A stretch of 64,000 nucleotides of DNA from Methylobacterium amylolyticum (GTDB lineage: Bacteria; Pseudomonadota; Alphaproteobacteria; Rhizobiales; Beijerinckiaceae). The stretch is from positions 1 to 64,000 of the forward strand of contig NZ_JAUYZI010000029.1 in NCBI RefSeq assembly GCF_030700245.1. Direction: 5' to 3'. Positions within the stretch are counted from its first letter, which is position 1, and each line of letters starts with the position of its first letter. Position numbers and translations under genes: made by a program. The notes beneath the pieces were generated by a model. It ran no database searches. It had not been told where the DNA came from and worked only from the letters and a program-made list of their open reading frames with translations. Below, in pieces: positions 1-7,007 of this stretch.

Positions 1-22
1 TGGTAAGGTCGGATCTGCGGCG

Positions 23-155
23 GCGGGCAGGACCCCGGCTCATCCTGGGGCATTGAAGCCCGCACCTCAGCTTGGGAGCCTGCCCGCCCATTCCACGACC
101 CCGGACAGTCGCTCGGGCCGCAAGAGCCCGGTTGCGCAAGGGTGGGGCGGAATGG
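23..155 (+). ncRNA. IS110 bridge RNA (target and donor guide loops)
   Basis: Two stem-loops with internal loops can be drawn. Target loop: a perfect 9-bp stem 23-31/79-87 encloses a left guide CTCATCCTG (39-47), a GGGC/GCCC hairpin (48-51/58-61) and a right guide GCACCTCAG (62-70). Donor loop: stems CCATTCC/GGAATGG (88-94/149-155) or CCAC/GTGG (93-96/142-145) enclose a left guide ACAGTCGCT (105-113), a CGGGC/GCCCG hairpin (114-118/126-130) and a probable right guide about 131-140. This is the architecture known for the IS110-group RNA that directs the recombinase. The left target guide equals the left half of the REP-like arm and the right guide is the complement of its right half. The RNA ends overlapping the recombinase start codon. 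The transcript itself is inferred. Confidence 0.82.
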
Positions 156-1084
156 CGCTGGTGTGTGTCGGCATCGACGTGTGCAAGGCGCGGCTGGACG
201 TGCATGTCCTGCCGCAGGGTCAGGCCTTCGCGGTTGCCCGCGACGGCACGGGCCTGAACGATCTGGTGACGCGCCTGCAGGCGCTGGGGCCGGATCTGGT
301 GGCGATCGAGGCGACCGGCGGCTTCGAGCAGGTGGCGGCGGCAGCCCTGGCGGGCGCGGGTCTGCCGCTGGTGGTGGTCAATCCGGCCCAGGTCCGGCAC
401 TTCGCCAAGGCGTTGGGCCAGCGGGCCAAGTCGGATCCGATCGACGCGGCCGTGATCGCCCGGTTCGCGGCCGCCACGCAGCCGGCGGTGCGGCCGCTGC
501 CGGATGCGGCCACGCGGATGCTGGCGGATCTGGTCGCCCGGCGCCGTCAGATCGTCGAGATGCTGGCGTCCGAGAAGAACCGGGCCCCGCGCACCGAGGC
601 GGCGCGGATCGCCAGGAGCATCGCCCGGCTGATCAAGGCGCTGGAGAAGGAACTCGCCGCGATCGACGCCGAGATCGACACGGGCGTGCGCGGCTCGCCG
701 GCCTGGCGCGCCACCGAGGACCTGCTCGCCTCGGTGCCGGGGGTCGGGCCGGTCACGGCGCGCACGCTCCTGGCCGAGCTGCCCGAACTCGGCCGGCTCA
801 AGACCAAGCAGATCGCCGCGCTGGCCGGCCTCGCCCCGTTCGTGCGCGAGTCCGGCAAGGGGAAGGGCCGCGCCATGGTGTCGGGCGGGCGCAAGAGCGT
901 GCGCACGGCCCTGTTCCTGGCAGCCCTCACCGCCTGCCGGCACAACCCCGTGCTCAAGCGGTTCCGCGACCGGCTCGTGGCCGCCGGCAAGCCCAAGATC
1001 GTCGCCGTCGTCGCCGTCGCCCACAAGCTCCTCTCCATCCTCAACGCCATGATCCGGGACCAGAAACCATGGCAACCCGCTTGA
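152..1084 (+). CDS. IS110-family DEDD recombinase (transposase)
   Basis: A 310-residue recombinase that moves the element using a bridge RNA. The N-terminal RuvC-like half begins GIDVCKARLDV (first Asp), continues with AIEATGG (Glu) and KSDPIDAAVIARF (the Asp pair). The C-terminal Tnp domain contains the helix-hairpin-helix-like LASVPGVGPVTA and the MVSGGRKSVRTALF segment bearing the expected catalytic Ser. Length is normal for the family and the frame is open throughout, so the copy looks functional. The frame extends upstream to 53, but that stretch is the guide-RNA region; the ATG at 152, just before the first family motif, is the better start. What cannot be seen is whether the left end is intact. 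Confidence 0.93.
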   Translation: MALVCVGIDVCKARLDVHVLPQGQAFAVARDGTGLNDLVTRLQALGPDLVAIEATGGFEQVAAAALAGAGLPLVVVNPAQVRHFAKALGQRAKSDPIDAAVIARFAAATQPAVRPLPDAATRMLADLVARRRQIVEMLASEKNRAPRTEAARIARSIARLIKALEKELAAIDAEIDTGVRGSPAWRATEDLLASVPGVGPVTARTLLAELPELGRLKTKQIAALAGLAPFVRESGKGKGRAMVSGGRKSVRTALFLAALTACRHNPVLKRFRDRLVAAGKPKIVAVVAVAHKLLSILNAMIRDQKPWQPA

Positions 1085-1099
1085 CAGCCAACACAGTCG

Positions 1100-1242
1100 C
1101 TGAGGCGCCGGAGCGAAGCGGAGGCCTCGAAGGAGCCCTCCAGCCGGCCGCGCGATCCCTGGAGCCCTCCTTCGAGGCCGCTTACGCGGCACCTCAGAAT
1201 GAGGTGGAGGGTCGGAAACGCCCCTCGACTCGCCGCGTCGTA
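1100..1242 (-). repeat. REP-like palindromic repeat, copy A, interrupted by the IS
   Basis: In reverse complement this matches 18349-18500 along its length, with scattered substitutions and small indels. It has an inner imperfect stem (CCTCGAAGGAG.. with ..CTCCTTCGAGG) and outer arms. The right outer arm (GCACCTCAGAATGAG, about 1190-1204) is present with one mismatch to copy B. The left outer arm begins abruptly at the IS core CT (1100-1101) followed by GAGGCGC, so the IS lies inside this arm. From 1243 to 1396 I see no gene or clear signal. Confidence 0.85.
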
Positions 1243-1396
1243 TCCTGTGCGCGACGCGGTCGGGAACAGCCCTCAATGTCGGCATCCGGATGGTGAGCCG
1301 ACGACCGCGTTCCTCCGGCGAACGCGCGCGGCCCGGATCGCTCCGCTGCCGCGCGATGATGGCGCGGACGACCGGGCGGTTCGGCCCGAAACGGGA

Positions 1397-2068
1397 TCAG
1401 AATAGTCCGTCGTCCTCGACCGGCCGGTAGACCCGCAGGGTGCGGCCGTCGGGGAACTCGACGGCGCGGCGGTGCACCACCAGGTAGCCGGCGGCGACCG
1501 CGCTGTTCAAGCGGTCCAGGCGGTCGTCGGCGTAGCCGGGCCCGTAGCCGTAGCCGTACCCGTATGGCCGGCCGTAGAACCGCCCCCCGCCGGGCGGGTG
1601 GGCCGCGGCCATCCGCGGCGGCCGCGCCTGCGCGACCCGCGGGGCGGGACGGCGCGGCGCCTCCCGGGCGTGGCGCTGGCGCGGCTCGGCCCGGGCCGCG
1701 ACCCGCGGGCGCTCGCGCCGGGCGTCCGCCTTCCGCGCGGCCCGGTCCGCACTCCGCGACGCGGCGGCGGGGGTGGCCGCGGGGGGCGCCTCGGCGGCCC
1801 GGACGGCGTCCGGTCTGCCGGGGCCGGACTTCACGGGATTGGACTTCACGGGCGCGTCGGCCTTGGAGGCTTCGGTTCTGGCGGTATCGCTTCTGGCAGC
1901 ATCGGCCTTGGGGGCGTCGACCTTGCGGGCATCGACCTTGGGCGTGTCGGCCTTGCGGGCCGGCGGGTCCGACCACGCGGGGGCGGCGTCCTGCGCCGGC
2001 ACCGCCAGGATCCCGAGGGCGAGGCACAGGGCCAGGGCGGCGAGACCCGTTCGCGCACCGTGCGGCAT
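1397..2068 (-). CDS. Secreted Ala/Lys/Arg-rich protein of unknown function
   Basis: A 223-residue protein. The chosen ATG at 2068 is preceded by a strong AGGAGG five bases upstream. It starts with a clear signal peptide (MPHGARTGLAALALCLALG..). The mature part is a low-complexity linker: degenerate repeats around ARKADTPKVDARKVDAPK, then Arg/Pro-rich sequence, then a Gly/Tyr run (GRPYGYGYGYGPGY). It closes with a short structured tail (RLNSAVAAGYLVVHRRAVEFPDGRTLRVYRPVEDD) that looks like a small beta domain. The basic charge suggests binding to envelope polymers or nucleic acid, but that is speculation. It is divergent from the P450 genes with about 200 bases between; I see no reliable promoter there. 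Confidence 0.7.
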   Translation of the reverse strand: MPHGARTGLAALALCLALGILAVPAQDAAPAWSDPPARKADTPKVDARKVDAPKADAARSDTARTEASKADAPVKSNPVKSGPGRPDAVRAAEAPPAATPAAASRSADRAARKADARRERPRVAARAEPRQRHAREAPRRPAPRVAQARPPRMAAAHPPGGGRFYGRPYGYGYGYGPGYADDRLDRLNSAVAAGYLVVHRRAVEFPDGRTLRVYRPVEDDGLF

Positions 2069-2275
2069 GGTGCCCTCCTGCGATGGCGGCGTGACGGGCG
2101 GCAACGCTCCGGACCCGCGCCGCGTCGGGCCGCCTCACGGCGAATCGCTCTCCGCATCGCCGGGCGGTCCCTGAGCGTGACCATAGCGCCAATTCGGCCG
2201 CCGTGGAAACGATTTGCGCGTTAAGGTTGCGGGTTCCCCGCGGAACCGCGCCCGCCCGGCCGCGGTTGGTCGGCC

Positions 2276-2500
2276 ATGTCCCCCCCCAGTGCCGGATCGC
2301 CCCTGCGGGTGAGCGTCGATCTCAACCTGTGCCAGGCCTACGGCCAGTGCTGCTACGCCGCCCCGCGTCACTTCCGGATCGACGGCCGGGAAGCGCTGTT
2401 CTACGACCCCGCCCCGGGCGCGGACGCCCGCGTCGCCATCGAGCGGGCGCGCGTCGCCTGCCCGGTCCAGGCGATCCGGGTCGAGGATCCGGACGCCTGA
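2276..2500 (+). CDS. [3Fe-4S]-type ferredoxin, electron donor of the P450
   Basis: A 74-residue ferredoxin with the short-spaced cluster motif of P450-associated ferredoxins: C in NLCQAYGQCCYAAP, then the distal ACPVQAI. There are too few cysteines for a second cluster, which fits a single 3Fe-4S (or 4Fe-4S) centre. It should carry single electrons from the reductase encoded next to the P450 at 3838. The reductase ATG follows the stop after one base, so the two are translationally coupled. An alternative start is the GTG at 2309, just before the first conserved strand. Soluble and cytoplasmic. Confidence 0.85.
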   Translation: MSPPSAGSPLRVSVDLNLCQAYGQCCYAAPRHFRIDGREALFYDPAPGADARVAIERARVACPVQAIRVEDPDA

Positions 2501-2501
2501 G

Positions 2502-3779
2502 ATGGCGCCGTCCCGGACCGAGCGCGCCGTGATCGTCGGCGCCGGCCTCGCGGCCCTGCGCGCCGCTGAGGCGATGCGCGCGGCGGGCTTCTCCGGCCCC
2601 CTGGCGGTGGTCGGCGACGAGCCGTACCGGCCCTACGACCGGCCGCCGCTCTCCAAGCACGTGCTGACCGGCGAGACCCCGCCCGACGCCACGGCGCTGC
2701 CGGGCCGCCCGGGCCTCGCGCTCGACTGGCATCTGGGCGTGCCGGCCGCGCGCCTCGACCGGACGGCGCAGGAGGTCCACCTCGCCGACGGGCGCGCGCT
2801 GCCCTACGACCGCCTGCTGATCGCCACCGGCACCCGCGCCCGGCCCTGGCCGAACCCGCACGAGGGGCGGATGCCCGGCGTGTTCACCCTGCGCGGCCGC
2901 GACGATGCCGCCGCCCTGCGGGCGGCGCTCGCCGCCGGCCCGCGGCGGGTGGTGGTGATCGGCGCGGGCTTCATCGGCTGCGAGGTGGCGCGCGTGTGCC
3001 GGTCGCTCGGCCTGCCCGCCACCCTGGTCGATCCCGGCCCGACGCCGCTGGCCCGCGTGCTGGGCAGCACCGTCGGCGGCGTGGTCGGCGCGCTCCTGCG
3101 CGAGGACGGCGTCGACCTGCGCTTCGGCGCCCAGGTCGAGTGGCTGGAGGACGAAGGCGGCCGCCTCGTCCGGGCCCACCTGACCGACGGCACGCGGATC
3201 GAGGCGGAGGTGGCGGTGGTGGCGCTCGGCGCCGTGCGCAACACCGCGTGGCTCACCGGCTCCGGCCTGTCGGCGGATCCCGGTGGCGTCGACTGCGACG
3301 CGGACGGCCACGTCCTCGACGCCGACGGCCGGCCGGATCCGCGGATCGCCGCGGCGGGCGACGTGGCCCGCTTCCCCCACCCGCTCTACGACGGCCGCCG
3401 CGTCGCGCTGGAGCACTGGGGCCACGCGGAGGCGCAAGCCGTCCATGCCGGCCGCCTGCTCGCCGGGGACCGGCCGGACGCGCCCTATTCCGCGATGCCG
3501 ACCTTCTGGTCGATGCAGGGCGACGTGATGGTCAAGTCGGTCGGCCTGACCGACGGGGCGGACGCGGTGGCGATCGCCTACGGCGATCTCGCCGCGCGCC
3601 GGTTCGTCGCCCTCTACGGCCGGGCCGGCCGCTGCATCGCCGCCGTCTCGGTCGACTGCGCCCGCTGGCTGCCCGCCTGCGCGGAGCTGATCGCCGCCCG
3701 CGCCCCGTTCCCGCCCGACGGCGCGGCCGTCGACCGCAACGCGCGCTCCCTCGACATCCTCGCGCCGGGCCTGCCCTGA
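2502..3779 (+). CDS. FAD-dependent ferredoxin reductase of the P450 system
   Basis: A 425-residue flavoprotein of the rhodocoxin/putidaredoxin reductase type. It has an N-terminal FAD Rossmann motif (VIVGAGLAALRAAEAMR), the typical RPYDRPPLSK segment, a second NAD(P)H-binding motif in the middle (VVVIGAGFIGCEVARV), a conserved AAAGDVARF near residue 285 and a C-terminal reductase domain (PTFWSMQGDVMVKSVGL). It would oxidise NADH or NADPH and reduce the ferredoxin just upstream. Family length is about 400-420, so it is complete. The order ferredoxin, reductase, P450 gives a self-contained class I monooxygenase. Confidence 0.92.
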   Translation: MAPSRTERAVIVGAGLAALRAAEAMRAAGFSGPLAVVGDEPYRPYDRPPLSKHVLTGETPPDATALPGRPGLALDWHLGVPAARLDRTAQEVHLADGRALPYDRLLIATGTRARPWPNPHEGRMPGVFTLRGRDDAAALRAALAAGPRRVVVIGAGFIGCEVARVCRSLGLPATLVDPGPTPLARVLGSTVGGVVGALLREDGVDLRFGAQVEWLEDEGGRLVRAHLTDGTRIEAEVAVVALGAVRNTAWLTGSGLSADPGGVDCDADGHVLDADGRPDPRIAAAGDVARFPHPLYDGRRVALEHWGHAEAQAVHAGRLLAGDRPDAPYSAMPTFWSMQGDVMVKSVGLTDGADAVAIAYGDLAARRFVALYGRAGRCIAAVSVDCARWLPACAELIAARAPFPPDGAAVDRNARSLDILAPGLP

Positions 3780-3837
3780 CGCCATCCCGAAGACCGCCAC
3801 ACGGACCGCCCCCACAGACCGCCCACGGGACCCCTCC

Positions 3838-5091
3838 ATGGCCGACGCCACCCTGCTCGACCGGATCAAGGATCCGTCCAACCGCGCCGACCCCTACCCG
3901 CTCTACGCGCGGCTGCGGCGCACGCCGGTCTCCCGCCAGGACGACGGCAGCGAGGCCGGCACCTGGGTGGCGGCCACCCACGGCACGATCGCGAGCCTGC
4001 TCGCCGACCCGCGGGTCAGCTCCGACACCCTGCCCCCCGCCGACCGGCCGCGCACCGGCAACCCGCTCACCGACCTGATCGTCAAGCCGATCCGCGACCG
4101 GATCACCGACGCCCACCGGCCGTTCATCTTCCGCGATCCCCCCGACCACGACCGCCTGCGCGCCGCGGTGATGAACCAGTTCACTCGGGAGCGCGTCCAG
4201 GGCATGCGCGACCGCTCGGACCGGCTGGTCGCCGACCTGCTCGACAGGAAGCGCGGCGCCCGGGAGATCGACGCGGTCGACGACCTCGCCTACCCGCTGC
4301 CGGTCACGGTGATCTGCGAGCTGTTCGGCGTGCCCCGGGAGGACGAGCCGAAGTTCCACGACTGGGCGACGCAGCTCGCCACCGCGCTCGAACCCGACAG
4401 CCTCTCCGACACGGAGATCCGCGCCGAGAACAGCCGGACCTTCGACGCGATCGCCGCCTACATGGCCGATCTCATCAAGGAGAAGCGCAAGCACCCGCAG
4501 GACGACATGCTCTCGGGGCTCGCCAACGACGCGGCCCCGGACGGCACCCGGGTGGGCGACTACGACCTGATCGCCACCGCGATCCTGATGCTGGTGGCCG
4601 GCCACGAGACCACCGTGAACCTGATCACCAACGGCCTCCTCACCCTGCTGCGCCACCCGGACGAGCTGGAGCGGCTGCGCGCCGACCCGGCCCGGGCCCC
4701 GCGCCTCGTCGAGGAACTGCTGCGCTACGAGCCGCCGGTGCAGTTCCGGACCCGCACGACGCTGAGCCCGATCCCGATCGCGGGCGTGACGATCCCGGAG
4801 GGCGCCGACCTCGTGCTGCTGCTGGCCGCCGGCAACCGCGACGCTGCCGTCTTCCCCGATCCCGACCGGTTCGACCCCGACCGCACCGGTACCCGCCACC
4901 TCGGCTTCGGCGGCTCGCTGCACTACTGCGTCGGCGCGCCGCTCGCCCGGTTCGAGGCGGAGGCGGCGCTGACCGCGCTCGCCCGCCGCCTGAAGAACCC
5001 CCGGCTCGTCGCGGACCCGCCCCCCTACCGGCCCGGGGCGGCGCTCCGCGGCCCCGAGCACCTGCGGGTGGCGATCGACGGGATCGCCTGA
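3838..5091 (+). CDS. Cytochrome P450 monooxygenase
   Basis: A 417-residue soluble bacterial P450. Visible hallmarks are the I-helix oxygen-activation motif AGHETTVNLI, the K-helix E-x-x-R in EELLRYEPP and the heme-thiolate loop FGGSLHYCVGAPLARFE. The F-x-x-P-x-H type substrate-side motif appears as FIFRDPPDHDRLR. It inserts one oxygen atom into an organic substrate using electrons from the two upstream proteins. The substrate cannot be read from the sequence; the lack of an adjacent biosynthetic cluster favours a catabolic or detoxifying role. It follows the reductase by 58 bases and converges with the aldo/keto reductase five bases after its stop. Confidence 0.95.
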   Translation: MADATLLDRIKDPSNRADPYPLYARLRRTPVSRQDDGSEAGTWVAATHGTIASLLADPRVSSDTLPPADRPRTGNPLTDLIVKPIRDRITDAHRPFIFRDPPDHDRLRAAVMNQFTRERVQGMRDRSDRLVADLLDRKRGAREIDAVDDLAYPLPVTVICELFGVPREDEPKFHDWATQLATALEPDSLSDTEIRAENSRTFDAIAAYMADLIKEKRKHPQDDMLSGLANDAAPDGTRVGDYDLIATAILMLVAGHETTVNLITNGLLTLLRHPDELERLRADPARAPRLVEELLRYEPPVQFRTRTTLSPIPIAGVTIPEGADLVLLLAAGNRDAAVFPDPDRFDPDRTGTRHLGFGGSLHYCVGAPLARFEAEAALTALARRLKNPRLVADPPPYRPGAALRGPEHLRVAIDGIA

Positions 5092-5095
5092 CCCC

Positions 5096-6232
5096 TCACT
5101 CCATCACCGGCGCGAGCTTCTGGACGCTGTCCACGTCCTCCCCGAGCCACGCCGCGTTCTTGGCGGTGCCGTCGAAGGTCGCGCTCGTCTTGAACAGCTC
5201 GTACTTGCCCTCCAGCGCGTAGGGCTTGGCGCGCGCCAGCAGCTCGGCGACCGCCGCCCTGTCCATCGGCTTGAACGTCTTCACCGCCTCGAACGCCTGG
5301 TCGAGGTCGCACTGGTTCTGGATGCCGGTGATCACGGTCGAGACCGGCAGGTTCAGGGAGAAGTGCAGGTACTCGATCGGCCGGATCGGCGCGTCCGACT
5401 TCAGGATCACCCCGTCGCCGAAGGTCTTCATGGCGAGCGGCGCGATGCCCGCCTGCACGAGGTGCGGCAGCACGAGGTGGCCGAACGAGCGGAAATGCGC
5501 GTCCATCACGTTGAGCGGCATCTGGCAGGCGTCGAAGGGGAAGCCGCGCTCCCCGGCCACCTCCAGCATCTGGAGATGGATGCGCGGGTCCTTGTGGCCG
5601 GTGAAGCCGATGTAGCGCAGCTTGCCCTGTCTCTTGGCCTCCAGGAATCCCTCCATGGCGCCGCCCTCCGCGAAGACGCGGTCGGGGTCGTCGAAGCGCA
5701 GGATCTCGTGGTGCTGGACGAGGTCGATCCGGTCGGTGCGCAGGCGCTTGAGCGAGGTGTCGATCTGCTTGAGCGCTTCCGCCTTGGTCCGCCCGTCCAT
5801 CTTGGACATCAGGAAGACCTTGTCCCGGTAGCCGCCCTGGGCGAGCGCCACGCCCATCCGCAGCTCTGAGCGGCCGTGGTTGTAGTCCCAGCAATTGTCC
5901 ATGAAGGTGATGCCGCGCTCGATCCCGGCGTGGATCAGGCGCGTGGCCTCGTCGTCGGAGACGGCGTTCTTGCCGAGGTGGAACCCGCCCATCCCGATCG
6001 CCGAGATTTTTTCGGAGGTTCGCCCGAAGGGGCGGTAGAGCATCTCCCCACGGCGCTCGCCGGGATCCGTGATCAGCGGCAGGGCGGCGGGGTCCTGCGG
6101 CCGGGTGCTCGGCAGTGCGGTGCCGTTCCCGGAAGCACCGTTCCCGGGGCCGCTCACGGCCGCCCCCGCGCCGCCCGAGGCCGCGAGACCGGCGCCGAGG
6201 GCGGCGCCTTGCAGGAAGCTGCGGCGTTCCAT
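5096..6232 (-). CDS. Tat-exported aldo/keto reductase
   Basis: A 378-residue NADPH-type oxidoreductase preceded by a twin-arginine leader (MERRSFLQGAALGAGLAASG, Ala-rich cleavage region). The aldo/keto reductase barrel follows. Catalytic tetrad candidates are the Asp and Tyr in FMDNCWDYNHGRSEL, the Lys in LMSKMDGRT and the His in LVQHHEI. The tail resembles the ferredoxin-associated aldo/keto reductases but lacks their Cys cluster. An aldo/keto reductase sent folded to the periplasm is unusual, since NADPH is cytoplasmic; some such leaders only tether the enzyme or follow cofactor loading. It lies 64 bases downstream of larB on the same strand, so it may belong to the lar operon. Confidence 0.87.
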   Translation of the reverse strand: MERRSFLQGAALGAGLAASGGAGAAVSGPGNGASGNGTALPSTRPQDPAALPLITDPGERRGEMLYRPFGRTSEKISAIGMGGFHLGKNAVSDDEATRLIHAGIERGITFMDNCWDYNHGRSELRMGVALAQGGYRDKVFLMSKMDGRTKAEALKQIDTSLKRLRTDRIDLVQHHEILRFDDPDRVFAEGGAMEGFLEAKRQGKLRYIGFTGHKDPRIHLQMLEVAGERGFPFDACQMPLNVMDAHFRSFGHLVLPHLVQAGIAPLAMKTFGDGVILKSDAPIRPIEYLHFSLNLPVSTVITGIQNQCDLDQAFEAVKTFKPMDRAAVAELLARAKPYALEGKYELFKTSATFDGTAKNAAWLGEDVDSVQKLAPVME

Positions 6233-6296
6233 GGTTCGTCTCCGTGCTGGGCTGCGGGCGCCGCCGGCCTGTGGCGGTTGCCTGGGCGGATCTGCG

Positions 6297-7007
6297 TCAT
6301 CGGTCCGATCCTCCGGTTCCCCCCGGGGATGCGCCCGCCGCGAGGCGGCGGGCGGCTTCGAGCAGGCGCAGGGCCGCGCAGGCCGCGCCGTAGCCGTTGT
6401 CGATGTTGACGACCGTGATCCCCGGCGCGCAGCTCGCGAGCACGGCGTCCAGCGCCGCCCGGCCCCCCGCCGCGACCCCGTAGCCCACCGAGGTCGGCAC
6501 CGCGATCACCGGGCCGGCGACGAGGCCGCCGACCACGCTCGGCAGCGCCGCGTCCATGCCGGCGGCGACGATCGTCACCGGGTGCGCGCGGATCTCCTCG
6601 ATCCGCCGGGTCAGCCGCCACAGGCCGGCGACGCCGACATCGGCGATCAGGGTCGCGGGTACGCCCGCGTAGGCCAGCGTGCGCAGGGCCTCGCGCGCCA
6701 CCGGCACGTCGGAGGTGCCGGCCGCCACCACCGCGACGCGGGGCTCCCCCGTCACCGGTCGGGCTTCGCCGAACACGGCGGTGCGCGAGACCGGGCAATG
6801 GTCGAGCCGCCGCCGGTGTACGGGATCGAGGGCCGCGAACGTTTCCGGATCCAGGCGGGTGAGCAGGAAGCGGGCGTCCCGTTCCGCGGCCGCGTCGAGG
6901 ATCGCGTCGATCTGCGCGACGGACTTGCCGGCGCAGAAGATCGCCTCCTCCAGCCCGATCCGCTCGGCCCGGCCGAAATCGAGGGTGAATTCCTCCGCGA
7001 CGCTCAC
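6297..7007 (-). CDS. larB: LarB, pyridinium-3,5-biscarboxylic acid mononucleotide synthase
   Basis: A 236-residue protein that carboxylates and hydrolyses nicotinic acid adenine dinucleotide, the first step of nickel-pincer nucleotide synthesis. The N-terminal part (DFGRAERIGLEEAIFCAGKS) is the LarB-specific domain. The C-terminal half is the PurE/AIR-carboxylase-like fold, with VVAAGTSDVPVAREA, VGYGVAAGGRAALDAVLASC and VVNIDNGYGAACAALRLL. The GTG start at 7007 overlaps the larE stop in a GTGA junction, so translation is coupled. Function assignment is firm from the motifs and the larE-larC context. Confidence 0.93.
   Translation of the reverse strand: MSVAEEFTLDFGRAERIGLEEAIFCAGKSVAQIDAILDAAAERDARFLLTRLDPETFAALDPVHRRRLDHCPVSRTAVFGEARPVTGEPRVAVVAAGTSDVPVAREALRTLAYAGVPATLIADVGVAGLWRLTRRIEEIRAHPVTIVAAGMDAALPSVVGGLVAGPVIAVPTSVGYGVAAGGRAALDAVLASCAPGITVVNIDNGYGAACAALRLLEAARRLAAGASPGGTGGSDR

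Larger units (their letters stand above)
1..1101 (+). mobile_element. IS110-family insertion sequence, left end cut by the window
   Basis: The element consists of a non-coding left part carrying a foldable bridge-RNA region (about 23-155), the DEDD recombinase gene (152-1084) and a very short right end. The right boundary can be set at the dinucleotide CT at 1100-1101. The 9 bases ending there (1093-1101) recur at 105-113 inside the element, and the bases after it (GAGGCGCCGGAGC) belong to a REP-like repeat found elsewhere in the window. IS110 elements lack classical terminal inverted repeats and make no target duplication beyond the core, so none was expected. The left terminus lies before base 1. 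Confidence 0.85.
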
